Positions 10,719-19,841 are shown, counted from the stretch's first letter. The stretch: 46,228 bases of DNA from Natrinema thermotolerans DSM 11552 (GCA_000337115.1 AOIR01000053.1:21260-67487), one strand, 5' to 3'. The notes: generated by a model from the letters alone, not told the origin. Numbers and translations are program-made.

Positions 10719-13700
10719 TTAGTCACCCTCCGTTGACGTGAAGTCGCCGTCGAGATACCGCTGCATCGTCTCGGTTTCGTAGCCGGGCCGTAGCCCCATC
10801 TCGGCGGGTCGCCACAGCCCTTCGCCGTCCTCGCCGGCGTCGCCTTCCTTCTCGAACTTGACGAACGATTCTCTGGGTGCGCCGTTGGCACAGTGGACGT
10901 CCGGGGCGAAGCCCTTGCCGATGGTCTGGCCCATCAGCCCCTTGCGGTTCATCTCGTCGGTCAGGATGGTCGGCCGGAGCCACGAGCGGGTCATGCTCTG
11001 GTGGCCCCCGCGCCGGTACAGCGACACGTAGTCGGTCTCCTCGTTTTTCGCCATGCCCGTTCGGTCGGGCGTCGCCTCGGTCGTCCCGTGGCTGGCCTGA
11101 TTGAGGTTGTGCCAGCTCCGGGTCACGCCCCGCGGCATGGCGGGCTGGTATCGCACCCGCATCAACGCCCGCGAGTACTCGTCGGGATTCCCGTTGGCGC
11201 TGGGATACGGCCGGTCGTTGGGGTCGGCGTCGACCCACACGTAGTCACCGTCTTCGAATCCCTCTTCCTTGGCGTCCTCGGGGTTCATCTCGACGTAGCC
11301 CTCGCCGAAGTACGGTTTGCGATCGTCCTTGCGGTCCCGGTCGCCGAACGGCCCCCACCAGACGGCGATGTTCGGCAGGGCGTTACAGAACGTGTGTGCG
11401 CCGTGTCTGTACTTGGGGGTCATAAAGGAGTACTTGAACCCGGGATCGACGTCCTGCAAGGGGTGACTCGAGTTCACGAGGTCGTCGGTACTCACGACCT
11501 CGTTGCGGACCTGGCGGGCGGACGCGTCCTCGATGTTGTCGTCGTCCCAGCCCAGATCGTCGGGGGTTTCCGGGTCGATGAGCGGGTGGTCGCCGTCGTC
11601 GACGATGACGTTAGGTTTGTAGATGGTGCCGTCGACCGCCTCCCGGTGGACTGGGAGGGTCTCGCCCACCTCGGTCCAGGTCTCCTCCTCGCGGAGGAAC
11701 TCGAGCCGTCCGGTCTTGGTGTACCAGGGTTCGTCGTCTTTGGCCTGTCTGGTCCCGATCTTCTTGGGGTAGGTCGTACTCATCATCAGGGCCGGCTCGC
11801 CGCGTTCGGCCTTCTCGATGAGCGTCTCGGCGTCGTACCCCTTCGTCATGTTGGAGTTGTCGAGGATCCGTTGGACGTAGGGTTTGCCCCTGTACTCGTC
11901 CTCGTCGATGAACTCCCACATCTGCTCGAGGCGGGGTTCGCCCAGTTTCTCGGCCAGTTTCTCCGCCACGCCCTGATAGATCTGGCAGTCATGGCGCGTG
12001 TCGTAGACGCGGTCGATGCCCGTCTCCGGGAACACCATCAGGAAGGGGTTGGTGACGGAGGCGGTGAGGTCGTGGACGTTCTGCTCGGCCCACGAGTCCG
12101 CCGGGAACACGATATCGGAGTACTCGCAGGTCATCGTCCACCACCACTCGTTACAGAAGAACGCCTCGAGTTTCCCGGTTCGCAGCAGACCCTCGATGAT
12201 CTTGTACGACCCCTTCGCGTTGCCCAGAATCGAGTTCGAGCCGGCGACCCACAGCGACTTCGTGGGCGTGTTCATGTGGCTGTCGCCCATGTGGTACTCG
12301 CCCTCGATCTTCAGCGGCTTGTCGAGGTTGGAGTAGAAGTGCATCGACTCCATCGTGATCCGGCTATCGACCCGCGAGTCGGCGTCGGGGTCGAGTTCCG
12401 GATCGAAGGGATCCTCGAGGTGGTAGTGGGGGATCCCGTTGAGCATCGCCGCACGGTAGTTGCCCGCGTAACTGCCGACGTTGCCGCTGTGGGTGCCGAC
12501 GTTGCTGGTCAGCGACGCCACCAGGAAGGCCGCGCGGTCTTTCAGGTCACCGTTGAAGTACTGGTTGGGCCCCATCCCGGTGAGCAGCAGGGTACTCTCC
12601 TTGTTATCGGCGAACTGCTCGGCGAGGTTCGTGACCGCCTCGGGTTCGGTCCCAGTGACCTCGGCGGTGGACTCGGGGTCCCACGTCGTGTCGAGGTACT
12701 CCGTGACGAGGTCGAACACCGGGCGGACCTCGACGGTGTCGCCGTCGGCGAGTTCGAGTTCCCAGCTACCCTCCAGCGCCGCGTCGACGTCGAACTCCTC
12801 GCCGACCGCCTCGCGGTCGACGGCCCGAACGCCGCCGGCCGCGTCGTCGTAGACCACGAAGTCGTCCCAGTCCTCGCGCTGGTCCGGGGTGATCCACTGG
12901 TCCGCGGTGTCGACGGTCGTCGGAGCCGGGTGTTCGTCGGCCGGCGCGACCTGCGTCCGCTCGAGATCCGCCGGGTCGTAGTCCGCGAAGACGTCGCTCG
13001 CACGGAGGTGGTCGCCCGTATCCATGCGGACCAACAGGGGCAGGTCCGTGTTCGACCGGACGAAGTCCTCGTCGTAGCCGTCGGTGGCGATGATCTGCTG
13101 GGCGACGCCGAGGAACAGCGCCGAGTCGGTCGCCGGGCGAATGATGACCAGCTCGTCACACTTCGAGGACGTGGCGTTGTAGTCGGTGAAGATGCCGGTC
13201 ACGTTCGCGCCGTTCATCCTGGCTTCGGTGAGCCAGTGGGAGTCGGCCATCTTCGTACACATCCAGTTGATCCCGGCCAGGACGATGTTGTCGGCGTACT
13301 CGACGTTCGCCAAGTCGAAGTCGACTGTCTGCTGGCCGGTCACCATCGGATGACCCGGCGGGAGGTCAGTGTGGAACGTGTAGTTGTCCCCGCCGACGCC
13401 GCCGAGCGCCTCGTCCTCGCTGACGCCGCGGACGTGGTGATCGACGAGCGCCATCGAGTTGGCAAAGCGGTACTCGCCGAACAGCCCGATGGTACTGAGC
13501 ATCGGCATCCCGCCCCGGAACTTCATCGTACGGGTCCCGACGCCTTGCATCTCCTCGACGACGCGATCGTCGTACCCCTGCTCGAGCAGCATCTCTTGGG
13601 CGTCCGCCCCGGAGTAGTGGTCGGCGAGTTCCAGGAACGTCTTGGCGGCGTACTCGTAGGCCTCGTCCCAGCTCGCCTCGTACCAGCTGTCTTCGCCGCG

Positions 13701-14258
13701 CTGGGCGTACTCCTCGGGCATCGAGCCGTCCTCGTTGCGCGGGAACCCCTCGTCGACCCAGTCTTTGAACCCCTGCCGGATCATCGGTGAGGTCACGCGC
13801 CGTTCGCCGTAGAAGCGCTCGACCATCGACAGGCCCTTCTGACAGACTCGCGGATCCCAGCGGTTCGAGGCCTGATTGCCGTACAGGTCCTCGGCCTCGC
13901 CGTAGTTCATCGACGGGCCGAGACGCGTCACGACCCCGTTCTTGACGTTCGCCTCGAGGTAACAGTTGTGCGTATCGTTCGGCCGACACGCCAGGTAGTA
14001 GGTGTCGTCGACGTCCCAGACGTCGCGGTAGTGGCTCTCCCACTCCCGGTTGGGGTACTCCGTCAGCGGGTTCAGCTTCGACGCCGTCGACGTCCCGTTG
14101 CCGTTCCCCTCCTCGTCGTCGGTAAACAGTCGGAGACAGCCCGCGAAGCCGGCGACGCCGGCTGCCCCTGCGCCACCGAGGAGCGTCCGACGGGAGACCG
14201 ACGTTCCTTCGGCCGACCGCTCGTTTGCCGAGTCGACGCTCCGATCGCGGTTAGCCAT
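10719..14258 (-). CDS. Molybdopterin catalytic (alpha) subunit, type II DMSO reductase family, Tat lipoprotein
   Basis: This protein has 1179 residues. The N terminus has a twin-arginine signal, S22-R-R-T-L, with a lipobox ending GFAGC41, so the mature enzyme is probably a lipid-anchored protein on the outer face of the membrane. The FS0 cluster region aligns with NarG HGVNC but reads C91-x3-D95-x3-C99 with C139 further on. The motif HTDLPPGHP supplies Asp298 at the position of the molybdenum-ligand Asp of NarG and ethylbenzene dehydrogenase, which places it in type II. The C terminus has the cofactor-binding block ending HGTTEATPDR and onward. It is the first gene of a three-gene operon. No heme-b gamma subunit gene is nearby. 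Candidate roles are respiratory oxyanion reduction or oxidation of a hydrocarbon or sulfide. Confidence 0.88.
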   Translation of the reverse strand: MANRDRSVDSANERSAEGTSVSRRTLLGGAGAAGVAGFAGCLRLFTDDEEGNGNGTSTASKLNPLTEYPNREWESHYRDVWDVDDTYYLACRPNDTHNCYLEANVKNGVVTRLGPSMNYGEAEDLYGNQASNRWDPRVCQKGLSMVERFYGERRVTSPMIRQGFKDWVDEGFPRNEDGSMPEEYAQRGEDSWYEASWDEAYEYAAKTFLELADHYSGADAQEMLLEQGYDDRVVEEMQGVGTRTMKFRGGMPMLSTIGLFGEYRFANSMALVDHHVRGVSEDEALGGVGGDNYTFHTDLPPGHPMVTGQQTVDFDLANVEYADNIVLAGINWMCTKMADSHWLTEARMNGANVTGIFTDYNATSSKCDELVIIRPATDSALFLGVAQQIIATDGYDEDFVRSNTDLPLLVRMDTGDHLRASDVFADYDPADLERTQVAPADEHPAPTTVDTADQWITPDQREDWDDFVVYDDAAGGVRAVDREAVGEEFDVDAALEGSWELELADGDTVEVRPVFDLVTEYLDTTWDPESTAEVTGTEPEAVTNLAEQFADNKESTLLLTGMGPNQYFNGDLKDRAAFLVASLTSNVGTHSGNVGSYAGNYRAAMLNGIPHYHLEDPFDPELDPDADSRVDSRITMESMHFYSNLDKPLKIEGEYHMGDSHMNTPTKSLWVAGSNSILGNAKGSYKIIEGLLRTGKLEAFFCNEWWWTMTCEYSDIVFPADSWAEQNVHDLTASVTNPFLMVFPETGIDRVYDTRHDCQIYQGVAEKLAEKLGEPRLEQMWEFIDEDEYRGKPYVQRILDNSNMTKGYDAETLIEKAERGEPALMMSTTYPKKIGTRQAKDDEPWYTKTGRLEFLREEETWTEVGETLPVHREAVDGTIYKPNVIVDDGDHPLIDPETPDDLGWDDDNIEDASARQVRNEVVSTDDLVNSSHPLQDVDPGFKYSFMTPKYRHGAHTFCNALPNIAVWWGPFGDRDRKDDRKPYFGEGYVEMNPEDAKEEGFEDGDYVWVDADPNDRPYPSANGNPDEYSRALMRVRYQPAMPRGVTRSWHNLNQASHGTTEATPDRTGMAKNEETDYVSLYRRGGHQSMTRSWLRPTILTDEMNRKGLMGQTIGKGFAPDVHCANGAPRESFVKFEKEGDAGEDGEGLWRPAEMGLRPGYETETMQRYLDGDFTSTEGD

Positions 14259-14678
14259 GTCGACACCACCTCCCGGCGTCGATCACGCTCGAGAGCCGGT
14301 GCCGCGGTGACTGTTCGAGCACCATGTGTGACGGATGGTGATCGGTACTGTAAGTGGCTCACCACCGTTCTTATCTGACAGGAACGGTCTGGAGGTGTTC
14401 GCCCGACCATTTATGTACCTGCCCCGTTCCTTCACTGGTACAGGTTTATAAACCACCGTTCAAACGGCATCACGCCCCGGAATTATCGGATATCGTCGAT
14501 TCCGGCTACCTGCAACTGTTGCGGTATTCAAGTCGGGTCGGCAAGTAGCGTCCCTCGTCGTTGTGCCGAGTCTTCAGTCTCGCACGCGCAGGCGGAACAT
14601 ATTATTACGAAACGGATCCAGCAGTCGCGAAAACCGTCGTCACCGCGCCGCTACGTCCGTCCCGGGGTCATACGCCGA
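14259..14678 (-). promoter_or_regulatory. Regulatory region of the molybdoenzyme operon
   Basis: This 420-base gap shows no convincing gene. Reading leftward, two TATA candidates lie ahead of the alpha gene: the perfect palindrome GGTTTATAAACC (14444-14455) and ACATAAATG (about 14409-14418). The 10-mer GAACGGTGGT occurs twice in the same orientation, at 14452-14461 (abutting the palindrome) and at 14361-14370. The leader would be 100 nt or more, unlike the leaderless genes elsewhere in the window, so regulated transcription is likely. No regulator gene is adjacent. Confidence 0.45.
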
Positions 14679-15884
14679 TCAGCGCCGCGTCACTGCCAGC
14701 AACGCACCGGTGGTGGCGATCCCCTCCCGGTCGACGTCCGCGAGCAGTTCGCCGGCGTCGCTCCGGAGGGCGTCCCGGACCCATTCGGGGTCCTCGACGA
14801 CGACCCGGACGGTGTCCCCGGCGTCGGCGGCCGCCAGCTCATCACACAGCTGGCGCGTCTGGCTGGCCCGCGGCAGCCCCCGCAGATCGAACGCGTCCTC
14901 GGGGACGTCCTCGAGGACCTCGTCGATGAACGATTCGACGGTCTCGGCCAGCGCATCGATCGTCTCGTGCGAGTCACCCCCGCCGGGAGCGCGCTGAAGG
15001 GTGCGATCGAACGGGAGATCGTGGACGACGGGGACGTCGATGTCGACGGGGTCCTCGAACAGCCGGTTACGCTCCCCACAGCACTCGCAGTCGAAGCTGT
15101 TCATGTTGACCACCCCGGCGACCGGTGCGACCCCGTTCTCGGCGAACAGGTCGACGGTCCGTTTCGTGTCGTCGACGCTCGCGTCGAAGGGGGTCGTGAC
15201 GAAGACGGCCCCGTCGACCGGGACGTGTTCCAGCGCCGCCCCGACTACGTCGTCCGTGCCCGCGGGCATGTCGATGATCATGACGTCGCGGTCCGACCAG
15301 TCGCCCTGACCGAGCAGGTTCTCGACCGCGCCGTAGGCGATCGCTCCCCGTCGCGCCGTCGGCGCGTCGCCGCCGGCCACGCCGGGGCTGAGCATCTCGA
15401 GTCCGTTTTCGGCCGCCAGCGGCACCGGCTGGCCGTGTTCGTTCGTCAGGACCGGCCCGTCGACGTCCTCGAGCAGGTGGGGGACGTTCGGGCCGTAGAT
15501 GTCCGCATCGAATAGCCCGACGTCGACCCCACGGGCGGCGAGGGTCCGCGCCAGTGCGACCGCGACCGTCGTCTTGCCGACCCCGCCTTTCGCGCTCGCG
15601 ACGGCCAGGACGTGATCGACCGTGGGCAACTCGACGTCTTTGTCCGCGTCCCGGACCGATTCGATGCGGACGTGGTCCGCGTCCGGCAGCGCAAGCGCCG
15701 CCCCCCGGACCTGTTCGACGATCCGCTCGGCGAGGTCCTCGCCGAGCCCGTCGATCGCGATTTCGACCGTCATCGTGCCCTCGTTCGAGCGGATCCGCCG
15801 GACGATCCCTTTCGAGATCGGATCGCTGCCGTCGGGCAGTTCGATCGCCCGGAACGGCTCGAGGGAGTCGCTCTGCTGTGCCAT
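14679..15884 (-). CDS. Mrp/NBP35-type P-loop ATPase (Fe-S carrier family) with C-terminal extension
   Basis: This 401-residue protein has three parts. Residues 10-80 look like the small FSCA/MIP18-type domain found in Mrp proteins. Residues 90-320 form the deviant Walker ATPase, with AKGGVGKTT at 98-106 and DMPAGTDD as the Walker B/switch region. The Cys motif NMNSFDCECCGE stands in place of the usual CxxC. The last 60 residues add a small alpha/beta domain. Family members carry and insert Fe-S clusters. It lies upstream of and on the same strand as the molybdoenzyme, whose alpha, beta and FS0 clusters are plausible clients. Start MAQQSDSLE is chosen because a TATA-like element (GGTTTTTACG, about 15908-15918) sits 29 nt ahead, which suggests a leaderless mRNA. 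Confidence 0.82.
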   Translation of the reverse strand: MAQQSDSLEPFRAIELPDGSDPISKGIVRRIRSNEGTMTVEIAIDGLGEDLAERIVEQVRGAALALPDADHVRIESVRDADKDVELPTVDHVLAVASAKGGVGKTTVAVALARTLAARGVDVGLFDADIYGPNVPHLLEDVDGPVLTNEHGQPVPLAAENGLEMLSPGVAGGDAPTARRGAIAYGAVENLLGQGDWSDRDVMIIDMPAGTDDVVGAALEHVPVDGAVFVTTPFDASVDDTKRTVDLFAENGVAPVAGVVNMNSFDCECCGERNRLFEDPVDIDVPVVHDLPFDRTLQRAPGGGDSHETIDALAETVESFIDEVLEDVPEDAFDLRGLPRASQTRQLCDELAAADAGDTVRVVVEDPEWVRDALRSDAGELLADVDREGIATTGALLAVTRR

Positions 15885-16150
15885 ATCGGCGCGTAGGCCA
15901 CACAGCGCGTAAAAACCGGACTCGCATTCCCGCCGGGTGAAAAACGGCTGTCGCGGGTTTCGATCCGCCGCGTGTCCGACCGTTTTCGGGCCCCGCTTGC
16001 CCGACGCGGCACTGGGCCATTTTCCCCGTCGCTTGAGAAGCGAACCGCCCCGGCGTCGGCGGGCCGTCCATCCCGACTGACCTCGATAGTCCACTATCGT
16101 GAATGTCGGATCCAAATGAATAAGCCGGGCCCACCGATAGGCAGACTCAC
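15885..16150. promoter_or_regulatory. Divergent promoter region, Mrp ATPase / aldehyde dehydrogenase
   Basis: The Mrp gene and the aldehyde dehydrogenase gene diverge from this 266-base gap. The leftward TATA candidate is at about 15908-15918. The rightward candidate AATGAATAAG (about 16114-16123) is 30 nt before the dehydrogenase ATG. No gene is seen inside the gap. Confidence 0.45.
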
Positions 16151-17662
16151 ATGACGAATACGAGTACGGAATCAGCCGACGAGATCGCCGTCGATGACCT
16201 CGAGATCGCGCCGGAAACCGGCTGGAACGCCCTGTATCTCGACGGAGAGTGGGTTCCCGCGGGTGACCGTGACCTGATCGACGTCGAAAACCCCGCGACG
16301 CGGACGTCCCTGACGACGGTCCCTTCGGGCACCGAGGACGACGTCGACGAGGCATACGCGATCGCGGAGGAAGCGCAAGCGGAGTGGGCACAGCGACCGC
16401 CCCAGGAGCGTGCCGGGATCGTGTCCGAGGCCTGTCGGTTGCTGGGCGAGTACGCCGACGACCTCGAGACGTTGTTCGCGGTCGAGTGCGGCGGTGTCGG
16501 GCTGAAAGCGGACTTCGAGACCCAACTCGCACAGGGGACGATGGAGGTCGGTGCCGGACTGGCGATGCGCGACGGCGGTCGCCGCAAGGACTCGGTCACG
16601 CCGGGCAAGGAGAACCTGCTCGTGCGCGAACCGGCCGGCGTCGTCGGCGTCATCACGCCGTGGAACTTCCCGCTGTATCTCTCCAGTCGCGTCGTCGCAC
16701 CCGCCATCGCGCTCGGCAACAGCGTGGTATTAAAACCGGACGAACACACCCCGATAACGGGCGGCCTCGTCCTCGCGAAGGTCTTCGAAGAGGCCGGCCT
16801 CCCGGCGGGTGTCCTAAACGTCGTCCCCGGCTACGGTCACGAGATCGGCGACCACTTCTCGGGTCACTCGGTCCCGTCGGTGATGTCGTTTACCGGCTCC
16901 TCGGAAGTCGGACGCGGCGTCGGCCAGCGTGCCGTCGGTGCGTACACGGAACCCGCACTCGAACTTGGCGGAAACAACGCACACATCGTTCTCGAGGATG
17001 CCGACCTCGAGCGGGCGATCGACGCCGGCGCGTTCGGCTCGTTCACCCATCAGGGACAGGAGTGTATTTCGATCAACCGCCATCTGGTCCACGAATCGCT
17101 GTACGACGAGTACGTGGCGGGGCTGGCCGACCGCGCCGAGCAACTCCCCATTGGCGATCCGCTCGAGGAGGGGACCCTCGTCGGCCCGGTCATCAACGAG
17201 AGCCAGCGCGACAAGATCGTCGGCTTCCTCGAGGAATCGGTCGAACGCGGCGCGACGGTCGAGGCCGGCGGCGACTACGAGGGACTGTTCGTCGAGCCGA
17301 CGGTACTGTCGGACGTCACCAGCGACATGCCGGTCGCCTGCAACGAACACTTCGGGCCGGTCGCGCCGGTCGTTCCCTTCGAAACCGACGAAGAGGCGAT
17401 TCGGATCGCCAACGACACCGAGTACGGGCTGTCGGGATCGGTTCACTCGGCGGACGTCGCTCGAGCGCGTGACGTGGCCGACGCGATGGAGACGGGCATG
17501 GTCCACATCAACGACCAGCCGCTGAACGACGAACCGCACGTCGCGTTCGGCGGTGTTGGCGCATCGGGCATGGGTCGGTACAACGACGAGTGGATCCTCG
17601 AGACGCTGACGTCGGTCAAATGGATCTCGGTCCAGCGCGAACCGAGAGAGTATCCGTACTGA
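16151..17662 (+). CDS. NAD(P)-dependent aldehyde dehydrogenase
   Basis: This 503-residue member of the aldehyde dehydrogenase superfamily oxidises an aldehyde to a carboxylic acid. Catalytic features are all present: N172 in PWNFP, the nucleotide-binding FTGSSEVGRG (about 247-256), general base E271 in ELGGNN and nucleophile C305 in GQECIS. The GQECISINR block resembles benzaldehyde/vanillin-type and other aromatic or semialdehyde enzymes more than betaine aldehyde dehydrogenase, but the substrate cannot be settled. The length is normal. It diverges from the Mrp gene and converges with a V4R-like gene. If the adjacent molybdoenzyme hydroxylates a hydrocarbon, this enzyme could act later in the same pathway, which is inference. 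Confidence 0.9.
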   Translation: MTNTSTESADEIAVDDLEIAPETGWNALYLDGEWVPAGDRDLIDVENPATRTSLTTVPSGTEDDVDEAYAIAEEAQAEWAQRPPQERAGIVSEACRLLGEYADDLETLFAVECGGVGLKADFETQLAQGTMEVGAGLAMRDGGRRKDSVTPGKENLLVREPAGVVGVITPWNFPLYLSSRVVAPAIALGNSVVLKPDEHTPITGGLVLAKVFEEAGLPAGVLNVVPGYGHEIGDHFSGHSVPSVMSFTGSSEVGRGVGQRAVGAYTEPALELGGNNAHIVLEDADLERAIDAGAFGSFTHQGQECISINRHLVHESLYDEYVAGLADRAEQLPIGDPLEEGTLVGPVINESQRDKIVGFLEESVERGATVEAGGDYEGLFVEPTVLSDVTSDMPVACNEHFGPVAPVVPFETDEEAIRIANDTEYGLSGSVHSADVARARDVADAMETGMVHINDQPLNDEPHVAFGGVGASGMGRYNDEWILETLTSVKWISVQREPREYPY

Positions 17663-17734
17663 GTCGGTCTCCTCGTTCCGAAACCGGGTCGACCGGGTCG
17701 ACCGGCTACGTCGCCGGTCGCGACACGACCCCTA

Positions 17735-18370
17735 TCAAAGCCATTCGACGCGATACTCACAGCGGTGATCGCCGTCCGATCGACACTGGTCGCCGACTTC
17801 CTCGACCTGGACGGGGTTGTCGGCGAACTTCTTCGCGACGCCCTTGATGAGCCCCTTATCGAATTCACACGGATAGGGGTTCTCACAGATCATCACACCC
17901 GCGTTCGGACCCTCCTGTTGGAACTCGTAGGAGCCGATCTCGCTGCCGCGGTGGTTCTGGTGGTAGGCCGTATCGATCGCCCGTAACGCGTTATCGACTT
18001 CGGACAGGTCCGGCGGAAATTCGACGTGTTCGGGGACGTTCTGGCCCATGTTTCGCATCCTGACGTCGCCGTATTCGTCGCGCATATCGTACAGCATGGC
18101 AAGCGGGACCTGGAGCGGATACCATTCGTCGGGTTCGATCTCCTCGAGTCCGTACTCGGCGAGTTTGGACGTGATCTCTTTCCCCACGAACGAGGAGATC
18201 GATTCGCCGGCAGCGATATACGACAGGGGACTCCGCCCGATCACTTCCGCGTCCTCGAGTGAGGCTTCGAATCCGATTCGGTCATCGACTGCCTGCAGTT
18301 CGTCGCTGGACTGGGACTCCTCGTCGGCGCTCCCGACGAGTCGCTTGATCCAACTGTTCAGTGTGGCCAT
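17735..18370 (-). CDS. V4R-like / heme-NO-binding-like small-molecule sensor domain protein
   Basis: This 211-residue soluble protein has no signal peptide. The second half looks like a V4R (4-vinyl reductase) or related HNOB-type fold. It has ENPYPCEFDKGLIKGVAKKF at about 161-180, then the C-terminal DQCRSDGDHRCEYRVEW, which matches the paired-Cys plus GD pattern closing V4R domains. These domains bind small hydrophobic ligands or metals. The N-terminal 40 residues are acidic and unordered. A TATA-like element (AGTTATTAG, about 18393-18403 read leftward) places the transcript start at or near the ATG. The gene faces the aldehyde dehydrogenase with a 72-base gap. Function is not established. 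Confidence 0.55.
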   Translation of the reverse strand: MATLNSWIKRLVGSADEESQSSDELQAVDDRIGFEASLEDAEVIGRSPLSYIAAGESISSFVGKEITSKLAEYGLEEIEPDEWYPLQVPLAMLYDMRDEYGDVRMRNMGQNVPEHVEFPPDLSEVDNALRAIDTAYHQNHRGSEIGSYEFQQEGPNAGVMICENPYPCEFDKGLIKGVAKKFADNPVQVEEVGDQCRSDGDHRCEYRVEWL

Positions 18371-18785
18371 AACGAGTACAGAACAGCCCTAGTCTATCTA
18401 ATAACTTTAGCTATCGATCCGGTAAGATTATATGTCTCGGGTTGCCCCGACTCGCGATCAGCGACGTTCTGGTCGCTTCGGATCGCAGTTGTCGGACGGT
18501 TCGCGGCAACAAACTCACTCCCGATCGCGCTTCGAGACGAAAGGCGGGCCACGACTCGACGCGCAGCGAGGCGAACAAGGTGTCGATTGCCGGACTGCGT
18601 CGGGAACGAGTGGTCGTCGCGAACGGCACCGATACCGATCCGAACGCAACCGATCCGACGCCAGCGGGCGCCTCCGGCGACGAAACGCGCTGAAATCGCT
18701 TCGTTCCCCCTCGTCGCCGATTCTCGAGCCGTAACGCGCGACTCGAAACGGGTCGCTTAAGTGCCTCCGTCGGATAGCGACGCCC
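18371..18785. promoter_or_regulatory. Intergenic region with rps12 promoter
   Basis: This is a 415-base gap between divergent genes. Reading frames here are Arg/Ser-rich and lack acidic bias, so I see no gene. The element GCTTAAGTG at about 18755-18763 lies 27 nt before the rps12 ATG, giving a leaderless or nearly leaderless transcript. This shows that rps12-rps7 has its own promoter and no longer depends on the polymerase operon. A second AT-rich element (GATTATATG, about 18426-18434) reads rightward with no obvious product. Confidence 0.5.
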
Positions 18786-19214
18786 ATGGCAAACGGCAAA
18801 TACGCCGCGCGCAAGCTCAAGAAGGACCGCCAGAATCAGCGGTGGTCCGACTCGGACTACGCGCGCCGCGCCCGTGGACTTCGCGAGAAGTCCGACCCCC
18901 TCGAGGGCGCACCTCAGGCCCGCGGTATCGTACTCGAAAAGGTCGGCATCGAGGCCAAACAGCCTAACTCGGCGATTCGGAAATGCGTCCGGGTCCAGCT
19001 GATCAAGAACGGCAAGCAAGTCACCGCGTTCTGTCCCGGTGACGGTGCTATTTCGTTCATCGACGAACACGACGAAGTCACCATCGCCGGGATCGGTGGG
19101 GCCAAGGGTCGTGCGATGGGTGACCTCTCCGGTGTCAACTACAAGGTCGACAAGGTCAACGGCGTCGCACTGAAGGAACTCGTTCGCGGGAACGCGGAGA
19201 AACCGGTGCGATAA
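18786..19214 (+). CDS. rps12: Small ribosomal subunit protein uS12
   Basis: This 142-residue protein has the archaeal uS12 length. The decoding-centre signature [19 protein letters not shown] is complete, followed by [10 protein letters not shown] and [18 protein letters not shown]. It forms part of the decoding site of the 30S subunit. The ATG follows a TATA-like element by about 27 nt. rps7 begins two bases after its stop, so the pair is one transcription unit, the surviving core of the archaeal str operon. Confidence 0.97.
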   Translation: MANGKYAARKLKKDRQNQRWSDSDYARRARGLREKSDPLEGAPQARGIVLEKVGIEAKQPNSAIRKCVRVQLIKNGKQVTAFCPGDGAISFIDEHDEVTIAGIGGAKGRAMGDLSGVNYKVDKVNGVALKELVRGNAEKPVR

Positions 19215-19216
19215 CC

Positions 19217-19825
19217 ATGGCGGCAGAAGACCAACCCGACCCGGACGCGCCGGCCGGCGGCGCGGACGTTTCGGCCAAGCTGTTCGGCGAGTGGGAGATC
19301 GGCGAAATCGAGTACGCTGACCCCTCGACCGAACGCTACATCACGGTATCACCCGTCGCTCACACCGCGGGTCGCCACGCCAGCAAACAGTTCAAAAAGT
19401 CCGAGATCTCCATCGTTGAGCGCTTCATCAACCGCTTGATGCAGACCGAGGAGAACACGGGCAAGAAACAGCAAGTCCTCAACTACGTCAGCGACGCGTT
19501 CGACATCGTCCACGAGCGCACCGAGGAGAATCCGATTCAGATCCTCGTGACCGCCGTCGAGAACGCGGCCCCGCGCGAGGAAACCGTCCGCCTGAAATAC
19601 GGTGGTATCTCGGTCCCGAAAGCCGTCGACGTCGCTCCCCAGCGCCGCGTCGACCAGGCCCTGAAGTTCCTCGCCGAGGGCGTCTACAACGACTCGTTCA
19701 AGACGACCACTGACGTCGAGGAGGCCATCGCGAACCAGCTCGTCGGCGCGTCCAACTACGACGTTGGCACCTACGCCGTCAGCCAGAAAGAAGAGAAAGA
19801 GCGCGTCGCGGCAGCCGCACGCTAA
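19217..19825 (+). CDS. rps7: Small ribosomal subunit protein uS7
   Basis: This 202-residue protein has the archaeal uS7 size with an acidic N-terminal extension (about 1-20) common in halophiles. Core motifs include KSEISIVERFINRLMQTEENTGKKQ and the conserved ENAAPREETVRLKYGGI with VPKAVDVAPQRRVDQALKF, which contact the 3' major domain of 16S rRNA. It is co-transcribed with rps12. EF-2, its usual partner, now lies 4.5 kb away. Confidence 0.97.
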   Translation: MAAEDQPDPDAPAGGADVSAKLFGEWEIGEIEYADPSTERYITVSPVAHTAGRHASKQFKKSEISIVERFINRLMQTEENTGKKQQVLNYVSDAFDIVHERTEENPIQILVTAVENAAPREETVRLKYGGISVPKAVDVAPQRRVDQALKFLAEGVYNDSFKTTTDVEEAIANQLVGASNYDVGTYAVSQKEEKERVAAAAR

Positions 19826-19841
19826 CGCGTTATACCGTTGC

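Noticed and set aside
10893-13790. Plus-strand open frame of 965 codons opposite the molybdoenzyme alpha gene
   Set aside because: Antisense mirror of a real gene with clear catalytic motifs; no motif of its own.
14354-14548. 64-codon plus-strand frame in the molybdoenzyme regulatory region
   Set aside because: No halophile composition, no promoter in register, and it overlaps the likely operon promoter.
18432-18734. 100-codon frame before rps12
   Set aside because: Starts near an AT-rich element, but the product is Arg/Ser-rich with no acidic bias or recognisable fold.
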